Shown here piece after piece: positions 41,585 through 50,481 of a stretch of 64,000 nucleotides of DNA. Every line of letters begins with the position of its first letter. The first letter of the stretch is position 1. Origin of the DNA: Roseateles oligotrophus (GTDB lineage Bacteria; Pseudomonadota; Gammaproteobacteria; Burkholderiales; Burkholderiaceae_C); the NCBI RefSeq assembly GCF_025717515.1, contig NZ_JAJIRN010000003.1, forward strand, positions 186,001-250,000, read 5' to 3'. A program made the position numbers and the translations under genes. The notes under the pieces are model-generated. The model searched no databases, was not told where the DNA came from, and was given only the letters and a program-made list of their open reading frames with translations.

Positions 41585-42195
41585 ATCATTACTTTTTATT
41601 CAAGCGGCTTGTCGCCGCGAGCCTCTTGAGCGTTTTGTTGGGTCTTGGCACGCCAACAGCCTTGGCCCATGGCCCGGACGGCGATCATGCGGAACCGAGC
41701 GCTGGCGCTTCGACGCTGGCCGGCGGCGCCCGTCTGGAGGCCAAGTCCGAGTTGTTCGAGCTGGTCGCCCGTTTGCAAGGCGATCATTTGTCTATCTTGA
41801 TTGATCGTTATGCCAGCAATGAGCCGGTGCTCAAGGCGGCGGTGGAGTTGGAGTCGGGCGCTTTGAAGGCCAAGGCCAAATTCCGCGCCGAGCAGGGTGA
41901 CTATGCGGTCGACGACCCGGCGCTGCTCAAGCTATTGGCCACGCCCGGCGAGCATGCGCTGCTGATCACGATCATGGCCGGTGACGAGGCCGATCTGTTG
42001 GAAGGCGTGTTGCGCACCGCCGCCGCGGGTGCGGCCGGGCTGGATCACGACACCGAGTATGGCCATGGCAAACCTTGGCTGCCCATTTGGGCGCGCTGGC
42101 TGGGCGGCGCGGCCTTGCTGCTGCTGACCCTGCTGGTCTGGGCTTGGCGCCGCAAGGCCAAACAAGCCACCAAGTTTGCGGGAGAGCAGGCATGA
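41581..42195 (+). CDS. Membrane-anchored periplasmic adaptor-like protein of the RND operon
   Basis: 204 residues from GTG 41581: a signal peptide, a mature N-terminus HGPDGDH (candidate metal-binding), a beta-rich domain (ARLEAKSELFELVARLQGDHLSILIDRY, then VELESGALKAKAKF and GDYAVDDPALL) and a C-terminal transmembrane helix (WLGGAALLLLTLLVWAW) followed by RRKAK. The beta domain resembles the N-terminal extension of some CzcB adaptors, so this may be that domain encoded separately. It is translationally coupled to both czcC and czcB (GTGA and ATGA overlaps). Confidence 0.7.
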   Translation: MNHYFLFKRLVAASLLSVLLGLGTPTALAHGPDGDHAEPSAGASTLAGGARLEAKSELFELVARLQGDHLSILIDRYASNEPVLKAAVELESGALKAKAKFRAEQGDYAVDDPALLKLLATPGEHALLITIMAGDEADLLEGVLRTAAAGAAGLDHDTEYGHGKPWLPIWARWLGGAALLLLTLLVWAWRRKAKQATKFAGEQA

Positions 42196-43304
42196 GCGCG
42201 TTCAATAAAGCCATTTTCCTCGCGACCTTGTTGCTGCCGCTGTTTGCACTTGCCGGCCCCGGCGCTCACGGTCCTAACGGCGAGCATCTGGATGCCGCCG
42301 TAGCGCCTGCTTCGGATGGTTTGGCGCGCCTGCCCGATGGCAGCGTCAATGTGCCCAAGCTGGCGCAGCGCCGTTTGGGGATCAGAACCCTGCTGGCCCC
42401 GGAGACGGAGGCGGCCGCGACGCAATTGCTGCCGGGCCGCGTGGTGGCCGACCCGAACGCCAGCGGCCGCGTGCAAGCGTCTATCGGCGGCCGCATCGAG
42501 GCCGGCCCCCAGGGTCTGCCGATGCCCGGCCAAACGGTGCATCAAGGTGAGGTCTTGGCCTGGGTGCGCCCTAACGCTGAACCTTTTGCCTTGGCCGCAC
42601 AGCAGTCACAGCGCAGCGAGCTGCGCGCCGGCCGCGAGCTGGCCGAGCAGCGGGTCCAGCGTTTGGAGGCGCTGGCCGGCACGGTGCCGGCCAAGGAAAT
42701 CGCGGCGGCCCGCATCGAGGCGCAATCATTGGCCGCGCGGGAGCAGAGCTTTGCCGCCAGCCTGAACGCGCGTGAGCCGCTGCGCGCGCCGGTGTCGGGT
42801 GTGGTCGCTCGCACCGAGCTGCAAGCCGGGCGCGTCGTCGATCCGTCCGAGGTCTTGATCGAAGTGGTGGACCCGAACCGCCTGCTGGTCGAGGCGAGCA
42901 CGCCTGATGTGAGCCTGGCTTCTCGCATTGCCGGCGCCGAATTGACTGGCCAGCCCGGGGTCAAGCTGAAGCTGATCGGCGCGGCGATGGCGCTGCGCGA
43001 CGGCGTCTTGCCGCTGAGCTTCAAGGCTCAATCAACGGGCGCGGCGCTGGCGCTGGGCCAGCCGGTCGAGCTGGTGGTGGCGCTGAAGCAGCAGCGCAAA
43101 GGTATCGTGCTGCCGGCCGAGGCGGTGGTGCGTAACCCCGCCAATGAGCGGGTGGTGTGGATCAAGATCAGCGCCGAACGCTATCAAGCTATGCCGGTGC
43201 AAATGCAGGCGCTGGACTCGAACCGGGTTCTGGTGACCAGTGGCTTGTCGCCCGACAACCGTGTCGTCGTTCAAGGCGCCGCCTTGATCGCGCAAATTCG
43301 TTGA
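42192..43304 (+). CDS. czcB: CzcB-type periplasmic adaptor (membrane fusion protein)
   Basis: 370 residues. A signal peptide leads to a mature N-terminus HGPNGEH, then lipoyl/barrel-sandwich halves (GRVVADPNASGRVQASIGGRIEAGP and LRAPVSGVVARTELQAGRVVDP, split), an alpha-hairpin (about 130-185) and beta-barrel/MP domains (VELVVALKQQRKGIVLPAEAVV). It links the RND pump to the TolC-type channel. The start ATGA overlaps the previous gene. HGPNGEH parallels HGPDGDH of the preceding protein, implying a shared metal-capture role. Confidence 0.87.
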   Translation: MSAFNKAIFLATLLLPLFALAGPGAHGPNGEHLDAAVAPASDGLARLPDGSVNVPKLAQRRLGIRTLLAPETEAAATQLLPGRVVADPNASGRVQASIGGRIEAGPQGLPMPGQTVHQGEVLAWVRPNAEPFALAAQQSQRSELRAGRELAEQRVQRLEALAGTVPAKEIAAARIEAQSLAAREQSFAASLNAREPLRAPVSGVVARTELQAGRVVDPSEVLIEVVDPNRLLVEASTPDVSLASRIAGAELTGQPGVKLKLIGAAMALRDGVLPLSFKAQSTGAALALGQPVELVVALKQQRKGIVLPAEAVVRNPANERVVWIKISAERYQAMPVQMQALDSNRVLVTSGLSPDNRVVVQGAALIAQIR

Positions 43305-43309
43305 CATGA

Positions 43310-43375
43310 AGCCCCCACACTCACTTCGTTCTCTGCCCCCCGAGGGGGCGCTCAGCCAGCTTGGGAACGGCCCGG
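43310..43375. repeat. GC-rich palindromic intergenic element inside the RND operon
   Basis: The czcB-czcA gap holds CACTTCGTTCTCTG followed by a hairpin GCCCCC-cga-GGGGGC (43335-43349) and CAGCCAGCTTGGGAACGGCC. It resembles a REP-like element I recall as common in Burkholderiales intergenic DNA. Only one copy was noticed here. In this position it could lower czcA expression or stabilise upstream mRNA. Confidence 0.45.
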
Positions 43376-43390
43376 CGCCGTCTGATCACC

Positions 43391-46300
43391 ATGTTTAATT
43401 GGATCGTTAAATTCAGCCTGCACAACCGGCTGTTCGTCTTGGCTTTTGCGGCCTTGTTGATGGTGGCCGGGGCGATGACGGCTTGGCGTACGCCGGTCGA
43501 TGTCTTCCCCGATCTCAACAAACCCGTCGTCACCGTGCTGACCGAGGCCGGCGGCATGGCGCCCGAAGAGGTCGAGCAGCTCATCACCTTCCCGATGGAG
43601 ACCGCCCTCAACGGCATGCCCGGCGTCACCAGGGTGCGCTCAACCTCGGGGGTAGGGCTGTCGGTCGTGTATGCCGAGTTCGATTGGGGCAGCGATATCT
43701 ACCGCAACCGCCAATTGGTGGCCGAGCGTCTGGGCCAAATGCGCGAGCAAATGCCTAATGGCCCCAATGGTGGCATCACGCCGACGATGGGCCCCGTCTC
43801 CTCCATCATGGGCGAGGTGATGCTGATCGCGCTGCCGCTGGACGACAAGGCCACGCCGATGCAGGCGCGCGAGTACGCCGACTTTGTGCTGCGCCCGCGC
43901 TTGCTGGCGATTCCTGGCGTCGCGCAGGTGATCCCGATCGGCGGCGAGGTGCGGCAAATGCGGGTCGAACCCGACACGCAGCGCATGGCGCAGCTCGGGG
44001 TGACGCTCAGCCAGGTCGAGCAGGCCTTGCGCGGCTATGCCGGCAATGCCGGTGGCGGCTTTGTCGACCTGAACAGCCGCGAGTACCTGATCCGCCATCT
44101 GGCCCGCAGCAATAAGGCGGCCGATCTGGCCGGCGTCGCCGTGGCCTGGAAGGACGGCCGCGCTATCTTGCTGGAGCAGGTCGCGACGGTGCGTTTCGCG
44201 GCCGCCGTCAAACGCGGCGACGCCGGCTACAAGGGCGCGCCGGCGGTGATCGTCAGCGTGCAGAAGCAGCCGAGCGCCGACACCGTGCGCCTGAGCGGCC
44301 AGATCGAAGCGGCGCTGGGCGAGCTCAAGGCCGGCTTGCCGCAGGGCTTGGCGGCGCCGGTGGTCTTGTTCCGCCAGGCCGACTTCATCAAAGCCTCGAT
44401 CGGCAACGTCAGCGAGGCGCTGCGCGACGGCGCGATCATGGTGGCCATCGTGCTGTTCGCCTTTTTGTTGTCGGCCCGCACGACCCTGATCTCGCTGATC
44501 GCCATTCCGTTGTCTTTGGCCGTTACGGCGCTGGTCTTCCGCTGGCTGGATCAGTCCATCAATGTGATGACGCTGGGCGGTTTGGCGATTGCCATCGGCG
44601 AGCTGGTCGATGACGCCGTCGTCGACGTGGAGAACATCCTGCGGCGCCTGAAAGAGAACCGTGCCGCCGCCCGACCGAGGCCGATCCTGGAGGTGGTGCG
44701 CCAGGCCAGCGTCGAGGTGCGCTCGGGCATCGTCTATGCGACCGTGATCGTGGTGCTGGTGTTTGTGCCGCTGTTCGCGCTGCCCGGCATCGAGGGGCGG
44801 CTGTTCTCGCCGCTGGGCATTGCCTATATCGTCTCCATCCTGGCCTCGATGCTGGTGTCGATGACGGTGACGCCGGCGCTGTGTACCTTCTTGCTGCCGG
44901 GCATGAAGCGCCTGGATCATGGCGACAGCCCCGTGGTGCTGAAGCTGAAGGCCTGGGATGCCAAGCTCTTGACCTGGTCCTTCCCGCGTGCGCGTGGCCT
45001 GATGCTGGCGGCCGCTTTGGCGGTGGCGATGGCGGCGGCCAGCGTGCCCTTTTTCCCGCGCGCGTTTTTGCCGGCCTTCAACGAGGGTTCGCTGGTGCTT
45101 TCGCTGCTGTTCAACCCCGGCACCTCGCTGGCCGAGGCGAATCGCATGGGCGCGCTGGCGGAGCGCCTGATTGGCCAGGTGCCGGAGGTGACGCAGGTCG
45201 GCCGGCGTACAGGGCGGGCCGAGCTGGATGAGCATGCCGAGGGCGTGCATTCGACCGAGATCGATGTCGACCTCAAGCGTAAGCACGAAGCCGGAGGCAA
45301 GCCCCTGGACCGCGAGGCGGTGATGGCCAAGATTCGCAGCCAGTTGGCGGTGCTGCCGGCGCAAGTGGCGATCGGCCAGCCGATCTCGCACCGGCTTGAC
45401 CACCTCTTGTCCGGCGTGCGTGCGCAGATCGCGGTGAAGATCTATGGCGACGACACCGACACCTTGCGCGGCCTGGCCGAGCAGATGCGGGTGGGGCTGA
45501 GCGGCATTCCGGGTCTGGTCGATCTGACGGTCGAAAAACAGGTCTTGATCCCGCAGGTGCTGGTGCGCCTTGACCCGCGCCGGCTGGCGCAGACGGGCCT
45601 GTCGCCGGGTGAGGCGGTGCGCGTCTTGCAAGTGCTGACCGATGGCGCGCACGCCGCGCAGATCGTCGACGGCCCGCGCCGCTACGACCTGGTGCTGCGC
45701 TTGGCCGATGGCCAGCGCGGCCCGCAGGATCTGGCCCGCATGCTGGTTGATACGCCGGCCGGGCGGCTGCCGGTTTCGAGCTTCGCGACGGTCGAGGAGG
45801 CCGATGGGCCGAACCAGATCGGGCGCGAAAACGGCCGCCGCCGCATCGTCGTCTATGCCAATACCGACGGGGCCGCCGGGACCGATATGGCGCATGTGAT
45901 TGCAGACATCCGCCAGGTCGTCGCCAAGACCAGTTTGCCGGTCGGCAGCTTCGTCAGCCTGGAGGGCCAATTCCAGGCGCAGGAGCAGGCGACGCGGCTG
46001 ATCATGGGCCTCTCGCTGCTGTCGCTGACGATGATGTTCCTGGTGCTCTATTCGCGCTACCGCTCGACCGTGCTGGCCTTGATCATCATGGCGAATATTC
46101 CGCTCGCACTGATCGGCGCGGTGGCGGCGATGTGGCTGGCCGGCGTCAGCCTGTCGGTGGCGACGATGGTGGGCTTCATTACCTTGGCCGGCATCGCCAC
46201 GCGCAACGGCATTCTCAAGGTCAGCCATTACATCAATCTGTGCCGCTTCGAGGGCGAGGTCTTCGATCAGAAAATGATTGTGCGCGGCTCGCTGGAACGG

Positions 46301-46549
46301 CTCACGCCGGTGCTGATGACGGCGCTGGTGGCGGCCTTTGCGCTGACGCCGCTGTTGTTCGCCGGCGACGCGCCGGGCAAGGAAATCCTGCACCCAGTCG
46401 CGGTGGTGATTTTCGGCGGCCTCGTCAGCTCGACCCTGCTTGATACGCTGTTGACGCCGCTGCTGTTCTGGCGACTGGGTAAGAATGCGACCGAGCGGCT
46501 GCTGCAGCCGGAAGAGGATGGCGAAGCCAGCCAGCGAGAAGCGTTCTGA
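43391..46549 (+). CDS. czcA: Heavy-metal RND efflux pump (CzcA family)
   Basis: 1052 residues, full length, 12 transmembrane helices with two large periplasmic loops. HME-RND landmarks are [43 protein letters not shown] and [19 protein letters not shown]. Helix IV reads [17 protein letters not shown], with the acidic pair needed for proton coupling. It pumps metal from periplasm or cytoplasm out through CzcBC. The helix-IV signature differs from classical CzcA, CnrA and CusA patterns, so I leave the substrate open. Upstream is a GC-rich palindrome rather than an overlap, unlike the other genes here. Confidence 0.93.
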   Translation: MFNWIVKFSLHNRLFVLAFAALLMVAGAMTAWRTPVDVFPDLNKPVVTVLTEAGGMAPEEVEQLITFPMETALNGMPGVTRVRSTSGVGLSVVYAEFDWGSDIYRNRQLVAERLGQMREQMPNGPNGGITPTMGPVSSIMGEVMLIALPLDDKATPMQAREYADFVLRPRLLAIPGVAQVIPIGGEVRQMRVEPDTQRMAQLGVTLSQVEQALRGYAGNAGGGFVDLNSREYLIRHLARSNKAADLAGVAVAWKDGRAILLEQVATVRFAAAVKRGDAGYKGAPAVIVSVQKQPSADTVRLSGQIEAALGELKAGLPQGLAAPVVLFRQADFIKASIGNVSEALRDGAIMVAIVLFAFLLSARTTLISLIAIPLSLAVTALVFRWLDQSINVMTLGGLAIAIGELVDDAVVDVENILRRLKENRAAARPRPILEVVRQASVEVRSGIVYATVIVVLVFVPLFALPGIEGRLFSPLGIAYIVSILASMLVSMTVTPALCTFLLPGMKRLDHGDSPVVLKLKAWDAKLLTWSFPRARGLMLAAALAVAMAAASVPFFPRAFLPAFNEGSLVLSLLFNPGTSLAEANRMGALAERLIGQVPEVTQVGRRTGRAELDEHAEGVHSTEIDVDLKRKHEAGGKPLDREAVMAKIRSQLAVLPAQVAIGQPISHRLDHLLSGVRAQIAVKIYGDDTDTLRGLAEQMRVGLSGIPGLVDLTVEKQVLIPQVLVRLDPRRLAQTGLSPGEAVRVLQVLTDGAHAAQIVDGPRRYDLVLRLADGQRGPQDLARMLVDTPAGRLPVSSFATVEEADGPNQIGRENGRRRIVVYANTDGAAGTDMAHVIADIRQVVAKTSLPVGSFVSLEGQFQAQEQATRLIMGLSLLSLTMMFLVLYSRYRSTVLALIIMANIPLALIGAVAAMWLAGVSLSVATMVGFITLAGIATRNGILKVSHYINLCRFEGEVFDQKMIVRGSLERLTPVLMTALVAAFALTPLLFAGDAPGKEILHPVAVVIFGGLVSSTLLDTLLTPLLFWRLGKNATERLLQPEEDGEASQREAF

Positions 46550-46609
46550 CAAATTGGCCTGGCGGCGCCGCCTGCTGAAGTGCGCCGCATTCAACCGAGA
46601 GAATTCAAT

Positions 46610-46993
46610 ATGCTGACCTTGAAGAAATCGGCTCAAGCCCTGATCCTGGGCCTGAGCGCTCTGACCCTCAACAATGCCTGGGCCCATGGTGCCGCCAAAC
46701 CGCAGCATGGCGGCGTGGTGCAGGTCGCCAATGATGTGAACTTCGAGTTGGTCTTGCAGGCCGACGGCGCGCTGATCTATCTGATCGACCATGACGAGCC
46801 GATGAGCTCGGCAGGCATCACGGGCAAGCTGACGGTGCTGAGCGGCGCCAGCAAGACCGAGGCCGAGCTCAAGCCTGCGGGCGACAACAAGCTCCAAGCC
46901 ATTGGTATCAAAATCGGCAGCGGCGCCAAGGTGGTGGCCAGCTTGAGCAATGTCGAAGGCAAGGCGGTCACGGTCCGCTTCGCAATCAAATGA
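46610..46993 (+). CDS. Small periplasmic protein of the metal-efflux operon
   Basis: 127 residues: a signal peptide ending NNAWA, then AHGAAKPQHGGVVQVANDVNFELVLQADG (split), YLIDHDEP and beta strands ending VTVRFAIK. The His-containing mature start and the HGG-V...FELV pattern recur in small proteins tied to Czc/Cus loci and resemble adaptor N-terminal domains. It is likely a periplasmic metal-binding helper. GAGAG precedes the ATG. The stop overlaps the next gene (ATGA). Confidence 0.75.
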   Translation: MLTLKKSAQALILGLSALTLNNAWAHGAAKPQHGGVVQVANDVNFELVLQADGALIYLIDHDEPMSSAGITGKLTVLSGASKTEAELKPAGDNKLQAIGIKIGSGAKVVASLSNVEGKAVTVRFAIK

Positions 46994-47391
46994 GGCCGCG
47001 CAAAGCCATGAAACCGACAACTCCAGCATCGGCCGCCATCGCGCTAACTCTGGCCTTGTTCGGTGCGCCGGCGCACGCCGAGCTGATTGAGATTCAGTGG
47101 AGCGAGGCCGGCCGCTTCGAGCATGCCAAGCCATTGGCCCAGGGCAAGTTTGTCGAGATCTGCGGCAAGCTGGACAAGGCCAAGCCTGTCATTTGGCAGT
47201 TCACGGCCGGGCAAGCGCTGAACTTCAACATCCATTTCCATGAAGGCGAAAAGGTGACTTACCCGGCCAGGGTCGAAGGCGCCACGGCCGCCTCGGGTCT
47301 GTTGAAAATCGTCAGCGAGCAGGACTATTGCTGGATGTGGACCAATAAATCGGACCAGGCGGTGGAGCTCAAGCTGATGCTGAGCCGCTAG
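46990..47391 (+). CDS. Small exported protein at the end of the RND operon
   Basis: 133 residues from ATG 46990 (ATGA overlap); ATG 47008 (MKPTTPAS) is an equally good start with a typical signal peptide ending APAHA. The mature domain has beta strands, two cysteines (EICGKLD, DYCWMW), Trp residues and a His pair in FNIHFHEGEKVTYPA, with a GOLD-like or cupredoxin-like appearance. The Cys/His content suggests metal or redox function. I do not recognise the family. Last gene of the operon. Confidence 0.65.
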   Translation: MRPRKAMKPTTPASAAIALTLALFGAPAHAELIEIQWSEAGRFEHAKPLAQGKFVEICGKLDKAKPVIWQFTAGQALNFNIHFHEGEKVTYPARVEGATAASGLLKIVSEQDYCWMWTNKSDQAVELKLMLSR

Positions 47392-47509
47392 GCGGGCTGG
47401 GCTGGCCTCAGCACAATGAGCGCGGCAGCTTTACCCCTAACTTGCCAGGCGCCAAAAATGCCTTCAGGCGCGACACTCCGCAGCACTTAAATCCGCGGAG
47501 GTGTTCATC

Positions 47510-48388
47510 ATGCAGAAAGCCCTTTTCTTTCAAGGCGCCGCAAGCCGGGCGAGCTTGGGTGGCTTGTTGTTGGCGGGCCTATGCCTGCCGCAGCAGCAAG
47601 CCTTGGCGCAGGCCTATGAGGTGATCGCCTATGCTCAAGCCAGTGCTTACAGCGCAACGCCGCCGCAAGATTTGAACCAGTCGCAGCTGCTCAGGTTCAA
47701 TGCCCCTGATCCAAGGGCCAGCCAAGTGCAAGTGGCGGAGGCCAAGGTGCTGCTCGGCGTGGGCGGCAACGCCAGCGCTCATGTCAGTGCCGGCATGGGA
47801 GTGTTGAAGGCTTATGCCGATGCCGGCTATGCCTACCACCCCACCCTCGATGGTTTGGCCAGTTCCAACGCTCAGGCCGGCTTTTATGACACGGTAAAGG
47901 TTAACGGCGCCGGTTTGGCGCCGGGGACCCCGGTCAGTTACCGGGTCGATTTGACGATCGAAGGCACGGTCAGTCATGTGCTGGGTGCCTTGGGCAGCCC
48001 GTTCGCGGCGGCTTCGGCGACCGCGCTGCTGCGCGTGCTGGACACCAGCTCGAATCAAAGCGAGCAATTTGAATGGAATGCCGCCAGCTTCGCTTCTGGT
48101 GTGTACTCGGTGACCATCAATACCCAGGTGGGTCACGAGCTCTACATGACCGGCAACCTCAATCTTTTTGCGCAGGCCAAGCCCGCCATCGACCCCCTCG
48201 GCGCGCATTTTGCGGTGGCCGATTTTGGCCACACGCTGAATTACACGCTGGCCCCTTCGGTGACTGGTTTGAATACCGTTGGCATGAGTGGGCATGAGTT
48301 CTTGGCCGCGGCCGTTCCCGAGCCGGCGCAGTGGTTGAGTCTGTTGGCCGGCTTGGTCGGCTTGGCATGGCGGCGGCGGGCGCCTTGA
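47510..48388 (+). CDS. PEP-CTERM protein
   Basis: 292 residues: a signal peptide (about 1-34, ending QALAQA), a beta-rich body with no recognised catalytic motif (AKVLLGVGGNASAHVSAGMGVLKAYADAGY, split; VSYRVDLTIEGTVSHVLG; VYSVTINTQVGHELYMTGNL), and a tail VPEPAQWLSLLAGLVGLAW, then RRRAP. GGAGG is 7 bases before ATG 47510, which decides the start over GTG 47501. A fifth exosortase-type substrate, 11 bp from the convergent histidine kinase gene. Confidence 0.88.
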   Translation: MQKALFFQGAASRASLGGLLLAGLCLPQQQALAQAYEVIAYAQASAYSATPPQDLNQSQLLRFNAPDPRASQVQVAEAKVLLGVGGNASAHVSAGMGVLKAYADAGYAYHPTLDGLASSNAQAGFYDTVKVNGAGLAPGTPVSYRVDLTIEGTVSHVLGALGSPFAAASATALLRVLDTSSNQSEQFEWNAASFASGVYSVTINTQVGHELYMTGNLNLFAQAKPAIDPLGAHFAVADFGHTLNYTLAPSVTGLNTVGMSGHEFLAAAVPEPAQWLSLLAGLVGLAWRRRAP

Positions 48389-48398
48389 TGCCGCGTCT

Positions 48399-49772
48399 TC
48401 AAGCGCTTTGTTGCGGGCGGGCGGGGAAGCCGACCCGCACCTCCAGGCCGCCAAGCCGTTCGCTGCGCCTGGCCTGCAGCGTTGCGCCGTGCAGCTCGGC
48501 GATGCGCCGCAGGATAGACCAGCCCAGGCCGCTGCCGCTGGCCTCGCTGCCCAGCACCCGGTAAAAGCGCTCACCCAGGCGCTGCAGTTCGGCGTCCGTC
48601 AGGCCGGGGCCGCTGTCGGCCACTTGCAGCAGCACCCGGTCGGCCTGAGCCTGCAGCGTCACTTCGATGCGCGCGCCGACCGGGCTGTAGCGCAGCGCGT
48701 TGTCGATCAAATTGCGCAGCATCGCGCGCAGCAAAGGCTCATTGGCGACGATCTCGGGCGCCGGCTCAGCCAGTATTTCGAGCGACAGGTCTTGCCGGCG
48801 TTGCAAGGCGGCCGGCGCCAGCTCGGCGAGCAGCTGGCGCAGCCATGCGCTCAAATCGAGCGGCAGGCAGGCCGGCCGCTCGCCGCCCTCCAGCCTCGCC
48901 AGCGTCAGCAGTTGATCGACCAGGCGGCTGGCACGCTCGCAGCCGAGCAGGGTCGCTTGCAGCGCATGGCGGCGCAACTCGGCATCGGGCTCGGCCAGCG
49001 CGACTTGGGCCTGCGTGCGGATGGCGGCGATGGGCGTGCGCAGCTCATGCGCGGCGTCGGCGGTGAAGCGCCGCTCGGCTTGCATCATCGCGCCGATGCG
49101 CTCGAACAGGCCATTCATCGCCGTCAACATCGGCGCCATCTCGCTCGGCGCATCGGTCAAATTCAGCACCGCCAGATCAAGCGCGGAGCGATCCGCCAAC
49201 TGCCGACCCAGCTCGCGCAGCGGCATCGTGCCGCGCCAGACCGCCCACCAGACCACCAGGGCCAGCAAGGGCAGCGCCAAGATCAAGGGCCACAAGACGG
49301 CGCGCAGTACCGCCCACAGAATCGATAGGCGCGATTCGACCTGTTCGCCCACATAGACCTGCACATCGCGTTCGGCCCCGAAGGCGGCAAAGACGCGCCA
49401 GCGCTTGCCTTCGATCATGGTGCTGCGCAAACCCTGGCGAAAGCCCTCATCAAATGCAATCATCGGCAGGGCCGGCGCATTGGCCGAGCGCTGCTGCAAC
49501 TGCCCCTCGTGAAAGACCTGGAAGGCGACCTTGTTGGCATAACGGTGCAGGGTCGGCGCGTCGATCGCTTGCTCATCATGCTGGCCCTCGCCCTGCTGCT
49601 GGGCCACCAACAGCGCAGCGGCCTGTGCCAGATGACCATCCAGCAACTCATCCAGTTCATGGCGTGCGTCCACCCACACCGCGGCGCTCAGACCCAGCCA
49701 GATCAGCAGCACCAGGCTCAGCACCAGCGCCACCAACCGGCCTTGCAAAGAAGCGGGCTGCCGCAGCTTCAT
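48399..49772 (-). CDS. QseC-like sensor histidine kinase
   Basis: 457 residues: two transmembrane helices (about 12-32 and 155-178) flank a periplasmic sensor domain of about 120 residues (DARHELDELLDGHLAQAAALL begins it). A HAMP-like segment is followed by the H-box FTADAAHELRTPIAAIRTQ, the N-box LRNLIDNALRYSP and the G-box VADSGPGL with SGLGWSI. Its ATG overlaps the response-regulator stop by 4 bases. It is the last gene of the SHP-cytochrome operon. The signal is unknown; metal is an alternative, given the nearby RND operon. Confidence 0.92.
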   Translation of the reverse strand: MKLRQPASLQGRLVALVLSLVLLIWLGLSAAVWVDARHELDELLDGHLAQAAALLVAQQQGEGQHDEQAIDAPTLHRYANKVAFQVFHEGQLQQRSANAPALPMIAFDEGFRQGLRSTMIEGKRWRVFAAFGAERDVQVYVGEQVESRLSILWAVLRAVLWPLILALPLLALVVWWAVWRGTMPLRELGRQLADRSALDLAVLNLTDAPSEMAPMLTAMNGLFERIGAMMQAERRFTADAAHELRTPIAAIRTQAQVALAEPDAELRRHALQATLLGCERASRLVDQLLTLARLEGGERPACLPLDLSAWLRQLLAELAPAALQRRQDLSLEILAEPAPEIVANEPLLRAMLRNLIDNALRYSPVGARIEVTLQAQADRVLLQVADSGPGLTDAELQRLGERFYRVLGSEASGSGLGWSILRRIAELHGATLQARRSERLGGLEVRVGFPARPQQSA

Positions 49773-50455
49773 GGGGCGGCCTCGCGCAGCAGCACATAAC
49801 CGACACCGCGCACGGTCTGTATCAAATCGGCCCCGAGCTTGCGGCGCAGATGGTGGATATGGACCTCGACCGCATTGCTGTCGACCTCCTGGCCCCAGCT
49901 ATAGAGCTGCTGCTCCAACTGCTCACGCGACAGCACGCGGCCGGCGCCCAGCATCATGGCCTGCAGCAGATCGAATTCGCGCGTCGACAAGCTCACCGCA
50001 GCGCCACCGCGCAGCACCGTGCGGGCGGCCGGGTCGAGCAGCACATCCTGCGCGCGCAGCAACTCCTGCGGCTGACCCGCCGAGCGACGCACCAGCGCGC
50101 GCAGGCGGGCGCCCAGCTCGAACAGATCGACCGGCTTGATCACATAGTCGTCGGCACCCAGGTCGAGTCCGCGAATGCGATCGGGCACCGCGTCGCGGGC
50201 GGTCAGCACCAGCACCGGCAGCGTGATCCCATCCCGGCGCAGGCCGGCCAGCAGGTCCAGGCCATCTTTCAGCGGCAGGCCCAGGTCGAGCACGGCGGCG
50301 GCGTAGCACTGCGATCCGGGTGCGGCTTCAGCGCGCAACTCGCGCTCGGCGGCCAGGCCGTCACGCACCCAGTCGACCACAAAGCCCTGCTGGCGCAGGC
50401 CGGCACGCAGGCCATCGCCCAGCAAGGCATCATCTTCGGCAAGCAGGATTCGCAT
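49769..50455 (-). CDS. OmpR/QseB-like response regulator
   Basis: 228 residues. The receiver (about 1-120) has acidic pocket residues EDD and the phospho-acceptor Asp57 (AAVLDLGLPLKDG), with TAR and the conserved Lys of DDYVIKPVD. The winged-helix DNA-binding domain (about 130-225) shows LSTREFDLLQAMM, LSREQLEQQLYSW and VEVHIHHLRRKLG, then IQTVRGVGYVL. It partners the overlapping QseC-like kinase. It lies 26 bp after the cytochrome b stop, which places the pair in the redox operon. Confidence 0.94.
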   Translation of the reverse strand: MRILLAEDDALLGDGLRAGLRQQGFVVDWVRDGLAAERELRAEAAPGSQCYAAAVLDLGLPLKDGLDLLAGLRRDGITLPVLVLTARDAVPDRIRGLDLGADDYVIKPVDLFELGARLRALVRRSAGQPQELLRAQDVLLDPAARTVLRGGAAVSLSTREFDLLQAMMLGAGRVLSREQLEQQLYSWGQEVDSNAVEVHIHHLRRKLGADLIQTVRGVGYVLLREAAP

Positions 50456-50481
50456 GGGCTGATTATTGAGCCTGCGCGCGC

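Noticed and set aside
43640-47134. 1164-codon open frame antisense to czcA and neighbours
   Set aside because: It is composed of His/Gln/Arg-rich low-complexity sequence typical of the antisense frame of a GC-rich gene, and crosses three well-supported plus-strand genes.
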